Assembly: GCA_018340375.1 (NCBI GenBank) | Contig: JAFFJZ010000007.1 | Location: forward strand, 22,108,001 to 22,172,000 | Source of the DNA: Gonatopus flavifemur | Lineage: Eukaryota > Arthropoda > Insecta > Hymenoptera > Dryinidae | Direction of reading: 5' to 3' | DNA: 64,000 bases | In this document: positions 55,707 to 64,000 of the stretch, piece after piece | Layout: every line of letters begins with the position of its first letter | How positions within the stretch are numbered: position 1 is the stretch's first letter | Made by a program: the position numbers and the translations under genes | The notes under the pieces: model-generated | The model's input: only the letters and a program-made list of their open reading frames with translations | Told to the model about the DNA's origin: nothing | Database searches by the model: none

Positions 55707-57504
55707 TCAGTCTGTGATGGATAAAATCATTGACCTAGATATAGCGTGGAAAGTACCATAATTTCTTGTAGAAATAGATCTTATTATGGTACTTTTAGAA
55801 GTAAATTCAGGTGAATAACTTTATCCGTCCAAGACTGGCGTTGGTCCTCAATGAATGATGGGACTTGTCAACACATTTGTTTTCTCCGTGCACCTTTGCC
55901 TCCGCGTAAATTTCCCAGCCTCGCACCCAGTTATATTCTATCGTCAGCATTGTCAAGACCTGAAGAATTTTATATGAGATGGTATACATATTCATAGAAT
56001 TCATACAAGAACGGCATATACCGAACACCTTTAGAATGTTCTTCAGCACATTCCACCCTGCACCCTTTGTACTACTTGAAAATATCTGAACTTCACTGCG
56101 GGATGAACAAATTTCTAATCTCAGTAATCGCAAACCGATAACTCAAAAAAAAAAAATAATCCCCCCAGTGTTTTGTATTTCAATCACTTTCAAATTCGAA
56201 TGAATCGATTTCGTATCAGTTACAATCTACCGAGAAAAACATTTCCGATGTACCGTGATGTATTTATACTATACATCATTTCTACTATATGTTGCAATGA
56301 TTTCAGGTGATCGAAAAAGTGGAAATGGAGGAAAAGTAAAGAGAGCAGTAAAAAGACGAATAAACGCAATCTCGTCTTGAAAACGAGTAGAATTAGATTA
56401 CCTAAAAGAAAACGGGGAAGCAAGATATTGGCTTCAAAGAAAAGAGCATTGAGTCGATGTTGCAAAAGAAGAAGTAAAAGATTGAGACAGAGATCAAAGA
56501 GAGAAGAGGGTGGATTTGAAGTGATACGTTGACGGAAGATTAATCATCATATAATAAACTCAAAGTTATTTGATAATTTCTTCCCCTTCATATTTCATTC
56601 AGATTATATCATTTCATTATCGGGTAGAATTTAATTTCTGAGAGACAGTTACATTCTCAATTACATCCTGGGTGATGGCAATTTGGAGGAAATAAATATT
56701 GTCGTAAGCAATTCACCAGAAATGCTAGATAATTTCCAAGAGGTTTCAAGATGTGAGATGTTGAACAGAAAAAGACATCAAACAAAATAATTATGAAAGT
56801 AAAACTAAAAGTCGGTTTATGTGGAGATTTTATTATTTCATTGAGTCAAATATATACGAGAGGAAATAAAATAGAAATTACTGTGACAAAATTTAATGCT
56901 CAGTAATTTATTCCACCCTTCCACATTCAGAAAGACATAACACGTTTGTCTCGGTATTCAAATTATACTCTTCGCGTGGTTCTATGAACGTAGCCATTGT
57001 TCTCCGGAGCTGATGGGATTATTAATTGACGCTTATTGAAACGAAATTACTCCTCCCTCGCAAATTGAATCTCACCGTTAGAAAAGGACAACAACAGATA
57101 AACAAAAGAATTAGAAATTATTAAGATAAAATTTGATATTTTTTCAAGCGTTTTTTAATTGTTTCTTTTCTATTCGAATATGAAAAACGAAGTTGAAAAG
57201 TGCGTACTAATTTTATCAAAGTTCATGAAACCCTGCACAATAGCACAAATGCTCAGATGCACAGAGCTGAAAAGTTGCCATGCAAGTACCTGAAGATTGT
57301 ACTGAGGAAGATGTGGATGGAAATGAAGATGATGAGATCAGAGAGAATACTGATTCAATACTGTTTCGATGCAGACGACTTGCGTATAATACATCATTAT
57401 TCATTAAATGACATGATTTTGAGCGAAATACGACCATAAGAATGACACTGGAAATCGGATTCATATTTTTTAATCTATAACACGTGTAATATCAGAAATG
57501 TATG
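55707..57504. other. Intergenic DNA with a small hairpin and one basic open stretch
   Basis: At 55752-55794 GTACCATAAT pairs with ATTATGGTAC around a short loop. At about 56316-56535 one plus-strand frame without a start stays open for about 70 codons and is very rich in Lys/Arg (for example KRKRGSKILASKKRALSR). It follows a weak acceptor-like TTTCAG, but the whole strand is purine-rich there, so I do not call a gene. Confidence 0.4.
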
Positions 57505-57823
57505 TAGGGTAGACTGAGGCGAATCGGATCACTTTTTTTCAATGAATGAAAATTATATCAGAAGGAGAGTTTTTTCAGTGGGTCTGTGGATGAATTCCAA
57601 TTGTATATATCTTTGACTTGAGATCTATGCAAAAGGAGAATATTCAAATTCACCGTTCTTTGTTTCACAACGAAATAAACATAAGATGACAAATATCCGA
57701 TTCACCTCAAAATCGGTGGCGAAGAGGATCATTAATAAAAATGGAACGTATATTGATGCGAAACGAATTTACAATTTGAAACTCTTTTTCGAACCCTAAA
57801 TACGTTTGATAAATGAAAGAATT

Positions 57824-58147
57824 TTATTCCACGCACTTGCGGCAAATCAACGGTCCTGTGCAGAGTTGCCAGCAAAAAGCCGCCAACTGATCCAGTGATT
57901 GGCTTTTTCTTATATAACTGACCAATCATATTTGCGATTCTCAAAGAAATTACCAATCAACGAGAAATTGGCGGTTTTTTGCTGGCGACTCTGGTCCTGT
58001 GTGACTTTTCTTGCCGGGACATTTTTGACAAGACCATTCTTTACATCCACTGCCCTGAATCCAGTCTTCGTTGGGTGGATGTACGGATTTTTCAGAGCAA
58101 AATATACCAGCACCAGTCTGCTGATGCACAATTGTTGCCTCTGAGTC
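57824..58147 (-). pseudogene. C-terminal zinc-finger tail of a pogo-type transposase, split by a MITE
   Basis: If 57861-57993 and one copy of the adjacent octamer are removed, the minus strand reads an open segment from 58147 to TAA at 57826-57824. Its motif order is typical of pogo/Tigger C-termini: IFCSE, EDWIQ, GCKEW, CQKC, HTGPLICRKC. In the usual pattern EDWIQ is followed by Cys and the W-x-H-x2-C step has His. Here the first is Gly and the second is Cys, so the finger is damaged. Upstream of 58147 a TGA closes the frame and no DDE core is readable. The tail marks the element's coding strand as minus. Confidence 0.7.
57861..57993. mobile_element. 133-bp hAT-like MITE with 8-bp target duplication
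   Basis: The ends CAGAGTTGCCAGCAAAAA and TTTTTTGCTGGCGACTCTG are inverted with one mismatch over 18 bp. The octamer GTCCTGTG flanks both sides exactly (57853-57860, 57994-58001). The CAGAG start and 8-bp duplication are typical of hAT. Its removal together with one octamer restores continuity of the surrounding zinc-finger frame, which independently proves the boundaries. Confidence 0.88.
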
Positions 58148-59292
58148 TCATATAACTTAGAACAAACTCATAATTCAAATCCTGATCCGAATCACCCCAC
58201 ACGGAGAGGATCAAATAACACTCACTGCTATGTAAACATCGAAATAAGCTGCATTTTTTCAGCATAGCATTGGAGACCGTTTTTTGTATCAATCTTTGAT
58301 CGATTGAATCTTAATAACCTCCACGTAAATCATAATGATCAGAATGTTACATAGTATCGAATCCAACATCATGATAACTATATTCTGTAACAAATTTCAG
58401 GCTATATCGTATTCATAACAACCCCAATTTACATATGACAATTGATCTGAAGATGCGTAGTTGTGGAAAGCCCTGTAAAAATGTAGTGGATGGGATGTAT
58501 ATCGTAATAAGTACGATGTTGCAATACCAACTTCATGCGGCACAATTAACACATCAGTGTGTATGATCGAAAAATGTTTGAGACAAATGAACTCGCAAAA
58601 TATTCACGAAACGACGATACACCGGTATATTCCTAAAAAAAGGTGGTTTGAGAAAGAATTACGATTCAGCACATCAAATAACTGTTCCACATTTATTATT
58701 AGATTAATCGCACTCTGAATACAAATTGACTTTTTTGCATCATGCACATGAACTGAGAACAGAAATTATAAAAATCCTAACTTTGAAATAACAAAATCTT
58801 TGTTGCGTTTCATTTTACAATCATTAGAAATCAGTGGAATATTCTGATTTATATTTAAGACAAACTTATTAGAGATGTAATTTATTGACGTATATTTATA
58901 AATTTATTTCAATATTCTTTGAAACATACGCCAAATTTTTCCAGATTCTTATCTGAAGGTCATTATGTAACATCGTAAACATTACGATTTAATTCCATTC
59001 ACGAGTAGATTTTTTCATCATACTAATCAATATGTTTCATTGTTCATGACACTAGGACGTCCATCGGTTTCTACACCTCTGTTCACATGATACAAAATAC
59101 TGCAGTATGAAAATAGCAATTAATTTTTGAATTCAGTCCTATGTAAAATCGGAAACATTAGGATTTAATTCTCTCCGTGCATATACTATTTGAGAGAAAT
59201 CATTCATCTGCTCATGAAGGACGTGATAATATTGTCTGAATAATTTACTCATCTAATTCAGTACATCACGAACTGTGCATATGAATCGAATT

Positions 59293-59379
59293 CCCTAGCA
59301 GAAATGAGCACCGAATCAACGTTGTTCCGAGCTTAGATGTCTCGGAACAACGTTGATCCAGTGTTGATTTCTACTAGGG
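59293..59379. mobile_element. 87-bp palindromic MITE, CCCTAG-type ends
   Basis: The left arm starts CCCTAGCAGAAATGAGCACC and continues with ATCAACGTTGTTCCGAG, mirrored on the right to ATTTCTACTAGGG. The 17-bp inner block is perfect in both arms. Confidence 0.8.
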
Positions 59380-59639
59380 TTGGCATGATTTTCAACATAT
59401 CTTGTCAATGAAAATTTCAAGAATCGCGATAGCGTTTTTACATCAGCCATAAAATTCTCTTCTATGCACACGATGCTACAACGGGTCATGTTATCCTGTT
59501 TTTCCAGTAATTGGTGAGATTATGTAAGCACTTACACGTTAAAGGAGTGTAATTGATAATAAAAATGATCGACAAGAGCGAATTTGCTTATTTTGATCCG
59601 ATTTACCCTGTAATCCGATTCGCCTCGGTCTACCCTAAT

Positions 59640-60896
59640 ATCAAGAATGTATGTATGTGATTTTTCATAAATCATAGCACACGTATTTTTTCAGGATCTT
59701 ATACCCGGAGTATGCTGTTCTTGAAATTTAAACAAAGATCCCACCCATGTTTTCAAAAATTTCGAATAAGAACGAGTTCTTGACTCGTGAAGAGAAGTAC
59801 AACAATGTTTAGGCTTCTCTTCTATCTGCATAATCGGTAGTAATGATGCTACTTGAGGTTCCCATCGCAATTCTATATCATCCGAAGGATTGAACAGGGA
59901 AGTGATGAATATTTGTCACTACGTACGATTATGAACATAATATCTTCGCTCTGTTCCCACTTTGTATTAATCATCCTTTTCTTTCGAAGCTAGAGAATTC
60001 TCTCATCTGCCCACTGAAGGAACAGTACCTCGGATAGCTTTTCAGTTAAAATGCTGAGGAAAAATATCTACTGTAAAAGCAAAGTGTTCATACTTGAAAA
60101 AGAAAACCAGAAGCATTTTCCAAGAAGCTATTTTCTACATCGCTTTAATGACACATCCACGTTATTTCTCCGCGGTCTAATCTTTCGCGTTTTTCTCATT
60201 CTTATTAGACTGGCAATATTGAACGAAGTTGTCTCCACTTATCCGTAAATTATACCTGGATTGAAATGTCTGGCGTTGAGGGTGGAAAAATGTTGGATAA
60301 TTGTTTCAGTGCTGGGACTTCCACAGATGAGATTCATAATATCAATAAGAAACCAGAAAAGTGTTTGAAATATCGAACATTGTATTCCCACGTAGAAATG
60401 CGATTTGTAAATTCAATTTCATTTTGGTTCACCTTGAATCACTCAGGTATTGAATACCGAGGAAAAGAAATATGCTTCTTCGAGGTATGGAAATACGCTA
60501 GACGTTACAAAAGAATTCCCAGCAACTTTTGTATTCTGTATCAGCTCATGCATGTAGAGAATTCTGGGTATAATATGCAGATGTCGAGGTTCTGATTATA
60601 CCAAATACCATGCATAACGCGCATCTCTCGGTATCACACGAGCTTCACCCCTATTAATTCAAAGACCTGAACCATCTAGTCTCAACTTGGTTATGATACA
60701 CTTATACTGCAAAATTCTTCGAAGATATTCATTTTCAAAAAGAAAATAATATGAGGTGATATAGTTAGTAGGGGAAATTAGAAACTCGGGGAAGCTCATA
60801 ATTGAAAAGACAAAAGATCACATTTAGGGATTTTATTGGTGATGAAATTGAAAATATTTTTCCGTATGCATTGATATGCAATTCATTTTTGTTATA
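59640..60896. other. Intergenic DNA, no gene recognised
   Basis: Two adjoining open frames (60051-60248 and 60266-60595, the latter 109 codons) have no recognisable domain, signal peptide or splice context. I list them here only as unsupported. Confidence 0.4.
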
Positions 60897-60900
60897 TTAA

Positions 60901-61184
60901 CCCTTAAACCATAACCCTACTCAAAATCACGTCAACTGTAACCCCCGGTCTAACAGACCGCTATCACCTTCTTCTAGATATTCAAAGTTGTTAGAAGTGA
61001 AGAAAACATTATTCAGATCATTAGAAATGTCTACGAGGTAGGATAGTGAGCTTATGTACAGAACTTAGTGAGCAGTTCTGTGCAGAGTAGGAATGAAATG
61101 TCAAACAATTTAACCAAAAAAGTTCGAATTACGAGCAAATACAATTTTGATAAGGTCTGTGAGACCGGGGTTACGATTAGAGGG
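60901..61184. mobile_element. piggyBac-like MITE, 284 bp, TTAA target, copy 1
   Basis: TTAA at 60897-60900 and 61185-61188. The left end is CCCTTAAACCATAACCC and the right end, inverted, CCCTCTAATCGTAACCCC. Inside each end sits a small hairpin: GGTCTAACAGACC on the left and GGTCTGTGAGACC on the right. Non-coding. Confidence 0.82.
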
Positions 61185-61351
61185 TTAATAAAATAAGACT
61201 TCAACGAAACGACTCCAATTTCTCACGGCCTCGTAGATGAACATGAAATTGCACTGAATTCTATAACCTGGTAGACAGCCGATCTCATTGAATGAGATTT
61301 GGAAATTGATTCAGAGTGATTTTGATGCACTCTGAGTGAGCGTCGGTAAAT

Positions 61352-62062
61352 CCTTCAAAGGGGGGGGGGGGGAGCTAACGTTTATTCGGCGACAAAGGGC
61401 CCAATTTTTTTAAACGCCAAAGATAATACAAATTTATTTAATTAATAGTCGCATTATAATACAATATATGAAGAATATTCCCTGAATTTTTCAAACAAAA
61501 ATTTGATAATTGACTCGATGGTAGCAAATCTCAGAGGCACCCGGTGAAGCTGGTGTACAGTTTGAATCAAAATATACTCGATCGATTCTTTTGTCATTCA
61601 GTATACTACGTCCTTACATAAATTACCAGGTAATCCTAGGAGCTTTTTGCTCAATTTTTCAATTTTTTGTGACACTTAGAAGTGAAAACACCGATTTTTG
61701 CTCCCAAAAATGGGCCTATTTGTTGTTGTAAAATCAATAATTATCAAAAACAGAGCTCCTAGGGTTACCTGGTCATTCATGTGAGGGGGTAGTACACTAA
61801 ATACCGAACAAAATCGGTGGAGTAGATTTTGATTCAAAGTGTACACCGGCTTTTCATCGAGGCGCCTCTGAAGATTTATTACCATCGAGTCAATTATCAA
61901 TATTTTTGTTCGAAAAATTCAGGAAATACCCTTCATATATTATGTTATGATGTCACTATTCATCAAATGAATTTGTCTTACCTGTAGCGTTTAAAAAAAA
62001 TTCCTAAAATTGGGCCTGTTTTTCTCGCCGAATGAACGTACCCCCCCCCCCCCCCTCCCCTT
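61352..62062. mobile_element. 0.7-kb palindrome capped by G and C homopolymers
   Basis: A run of 13 G (61360-61372) opens the left arm and a run of 15 C (62041-62055) closes the right arm. Next to them ACGTTTATTCGGCGA is mirrored by TCGCCGAATGAACGT. The arms run about 300 bp each with moderate divergence (for example AAATTTGATAATTGACTCGA and TCGAGTCAATTATCAATATT; ACCAGGTAATCCTAGGAGCT and AGCTCCTAGGGTTACCTGGT) around a loop of about 100 bp. No transposase and no clear target duplication. Confidence 0.75.
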
Positions 62063-62334
62063 GAGAAGTGTAGAGTTCAAATGAAGTTCTTGAAGAATCC
62101 TTCGTAAACTATATGTTATCTGTATGATTTTCAAATTGGTCCAATTTTTATCATTCATTATGAATAATGTACATAAAAAATTATGGAAAATAGACCCAAG
62201 CCACAGGTAACACAGGAGAAAATTTGTATCCCTTTTTTGTGTAATTGCGAATTTTTTGTTTCGTATCTTCCGTTCCCATACAACTCAGTAGTTCACAAAT
62301 GCTTCTCATTCGCTAATTATTAGCCCAATAAGAA

Positions 62335-62460
62335 CAGCATGTCCAAATGATATTGACTTCACATCAAAATGATGTTATTTCGACGTGATTTCAACTGAAA
62401 GTTGGTCAAAGTGACGTCAACATGACCTCATTCCAACTGAGTTGTTCTCATAGGGAGATT
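62335..62460. mobile_element. Small word-iterated element
   Basis: CCCAATAAGAACAGC on the left is answered by GTTGTTCTCATAGGG on the right. TGACGTCAACATGAC, AAATGATGTTATTTCG and GACGTGATTTCAACTG share one word set. Confidence 0.4.
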
Positions 62461-62581
62461 TTCGAAGTTAAGAGTCGCAGATCATTCACAAAGAAAATAA
62501 TACAATATATTGTTCAGATGAATAAAAATGCATGGGAAACATTATCAAATAATCGTAATATTGAAGAAGTTTAATTACATA

Positions 62582-62935
62582 CACGGAGAGAAAAAATTCT
62601 GAAGTTATTATATTATCATTTCAAAGTGATTCAAAGTTTTATAGTATTTATCAATCAATAACGAGTTATTGGTCAATTTTCGATCATTCTCAAACCAAAA
62701 TAATTGTCCAATAATTGCCAAATTATCGGTCACATTATTTCACAGCTGATGGCAGCACCTATGCCCATGCCATTGACCAATGATTGCCCTGCAATTGGGA
62801 AATCCAATGGTCTACTGAAATTGATCAATTATTGGTCGCCAATGCGGATACAAAAATGGACAATCATTGATCAATCCCACCCAATCTCATTGGGTAATAA
62901 TTGACCAGTTATTTATCAGCTTTGGTTAGCTGGGT
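62582..62935. mobile_element. ATTGGTCAAT-word element, right end lost
   Basis: After TA (62580-62581) begins CACGGAGAGAAAAAATTCTG. The interior iterates ATTGGTCAAT, AATTATTGGTC, CCAATAATTG and CCAATGATTG. It ends abruptly at the junction with the piggyBac-like copy at 62936. Confidence 0.5.
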
Positions 62936-63148
62936 TCTAGATGTTTAAAGTTGTTAGAAATAGAAAGAACATTTCTTCGATCATTATGAATGTCTACGGA
63001 GTAGGATAGCGGGTTTATGTACAGAAATTAGTGAACAATTTTATGCAGAATAGGAATAAAATGTCACGCAAATTAAACAAAAACGTTCGAATTATGAGCA
63101 AATACAGTTTTGATAGCGGTCTGTGAGACCGGGGTTACGGTTAGAGGG
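62936..63148. mobile_element. piggyBac-like MITE, copy 2, left end missing
   Basis: Matches 60973-61184 closely (for example AAAGTTGTTAGAA, GAATGTCTACG, TTCGAATTATGAGCAAATAC, GGTCTGTGAGACCGGGGTTA). It ends AGAGGG before TTAA at 63149-63152. The first 72 bp present in copy 1 are absent, replaced by the ATTGGTCAAT-word element. Confidence 0.8.
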
Positions 63149-63159
63149 TTAAGAATATT

Positions 63160-63345
63160 CGATACAGTACGTTTTACGGATGTTGTGAGAATATCCTCAG
63201 AATATTCTGTGTTACATGGGATACAGCACCGGGAGGTACTATCAACATCCCTGTAACGTCTTCTGAAACATTGGAATGTTCTGAAAATGTTTCGGGACAT
63301 TCATAAAACATCACATGTATGTAACAAGGATGTACGAATGTCCGG
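63160..63345. mobile_element. GAATATTC / GTTACATG-word element (weak)
   Basis: GAATATTCTGTGTTACATGG, ACATCCCTGTAACGT, GGAATGTTCTGAAAATGTTT and CATGTATGTAACAAGGATGT share words in both orientations. Ends not resolved. Confidence 0.35.
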
Positions 63346-64000
63346 TGTAGTCTTATTTAGGTTTCCACGGAACATTTATGAGACATTTAAAATGAGAATT
63401 TGCTAATGATCAAACTTGTGCCAAATCTTTTGATATTCTTCATTTCGAGGAGATGCAGATGAACTGCGGCGTAGCCTGCATCGATAGATTTGATGAATTC
63501 GCCTCATCTTTGAAAAATGTCCAAAAATGTGTCCAATTGTACACAAATTGTATACAGTTTTGGACATTTTTTCCACTTGGGGCATCTCTTCAATACATTG
63601 CATGTAGTGAAATTTTGTTTCGCGGCAATTTTGAGGTTATGTGGATTTCAATATATTGACTTGATTCTTGATGATTCTGCCAATAGTTTTGAATTTCTGG
63701 AATTGAATATTTTCAAGTATTCAGTACAAAACATATTTTCATGGTTGTTTGTTCCTTTTTTCCCTGAAAAAACTATAAATATAAATTTATATAGGTTAAA
63801 GATAATATATCCAGATAACATTCCCTGCGCGAAAAACTTGAGACCGTCATGCACGCGGGATTTTGCGTGTGATTTGCGTACAATCCCCCCAAGATCCATA
63901 CGGTCGCTCACAAACCGCGTTTCGACGACCTAGTGCATATTTTGCGCAATTTCTTCCCGAATTCATTCTCACATCGCTTGCAGAAGTCTGTGGATTGAGG
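63346..64000. other. Intergenic DNA, one short inverted pair
   Basis: TGTCCAAAAATGTGTCCAAT with TTTTGGACATTTTTTCC nearby (about 63519-63573) makes a short hairpin. A 138-codon plus-strand frame (63517-63933) has no recognisable motif and a mirror-strand rival, so it is not called. Confidence 0.4.

Larger units (their letters stand above)
57507..59635 (-). mobile_element. Pogo/Tigger-type transposon relic, 2.1 kb
   Basis: The inverted ends (left GGGTAGACTGAGGCGAATCG, right one mismatch over 23 bp) meet TA at 57505-57506 and 59636-59637. The right end has a second, diverged tip copy just inside (TTGATCCGATTTACCC). Close to the left end, on the minus strand, lies the C-terminal zinc-finger tail of a pogo-type transposase (57824-58147). 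The remaining 1.4 kb shows no readable transposase and includes other insertions (59293-59379), so the coding region is mostly lost. Confidence 0.72.

Noticed and set aside
60266..60595. 109-codon open frame
   Set aside because: No recognisable domain, signal sequence, splice context or homology pattern visible.
63517..63933. 138-codon plus-strand open frame
   Set aside because: No motif recognised; an overlapping minus-strand frame of 87 codons is equally open. Treated as chance.
1..64000. CRISPR arrays, operons or other prokaryotic systems
   Set aside because: No regularly spaced short direct repeats with unique spacers, no ribosome-binding-site patterns, and a eukaryotic transposon repertoire throughout.

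Overview
The window looks like AT-rich, gene-poor nuclear DNA from an arthropod, most likely an insect. This rests on its transposon repertoire: a mauritiana-type mariner, a D,D41D transposase with an N-terminal DUF4817-like helix-turn-helix, RTE-like LINE tails, a pogo/Tigger-type relic and piggyBac-, hAT- and mariner-like MITEs. There are no prokaryotic operons, no rRNA and no confident tRNA. No conserved multi-exon host gene could be recognised. The species cannot be named from the sequence.

Layout. 1-3.6 kb is unremarkable DNA carrying a full-length 1,286-bp mariner (1554-2839) whose transposase has one in-frame stop. 3.6-6.5 kb holds a SINE-like tRNA-related repeat, a diverged tandem array of about 160-bp units and two palindromic MITEs. 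9-10.7 kb is a MITE cluster. 12.6 kb has a short open frame with a convincing signal peptide. 15.9-20 kb is a nest of repeats around an apparently intact 2,032-bp transposon (17583-19614) with 360-bp terminal inverted repeats and an open 354-residue transposase. 21-24.7 kb has a 359-bp MITE and a 1.6-kb giant inverted repeat with an 8-bp target duplication. 28-29 kb and 55 kb carry two truncated RTE-like 3' ends. 31.9-36.1 kb has a 0.5-kb tandem repeat, a foldback element and several MITEs. 41-44.5 kb has a degenerate repeat, a candidate small cysteine-containing peptide gene on the minus strand (terminal exon, poly(A) signal and TATA/initiator pair), and a 963-bp TA-flanked element. 48.7-51.55 kb is a nest of at least four younger insertions inside one older element. 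57.5-59.6 kb is a pogo/Tigger-type relic whose zinc-finger tail is split by a 133-bp hAT-like MITE. 60.9-63.3 kb has two related piggyBac-like MITEs and a 0.7-kb palindrome capped by G/C homopolymers.

Main theme. About twenty short non-coding elements share one of two terminal signatures, both usually next to TA: CAC(G/T)GAGAAAAA, or CCCT(A/G)GTARAAATG. Their interiors are unrelated to each other. Each interior is built by iterating its own short word and that word's reverse complement: TTGCTG/CAGCAA in one, AACAAAA in another, CATATATG in a third, and so on. I know of no standard MITE description that predicts this, and it is my best candidate for an undescribed system. The only proteins that could be active here are the D,D41D transposase and possibly the two small secreted-peptide candidates.
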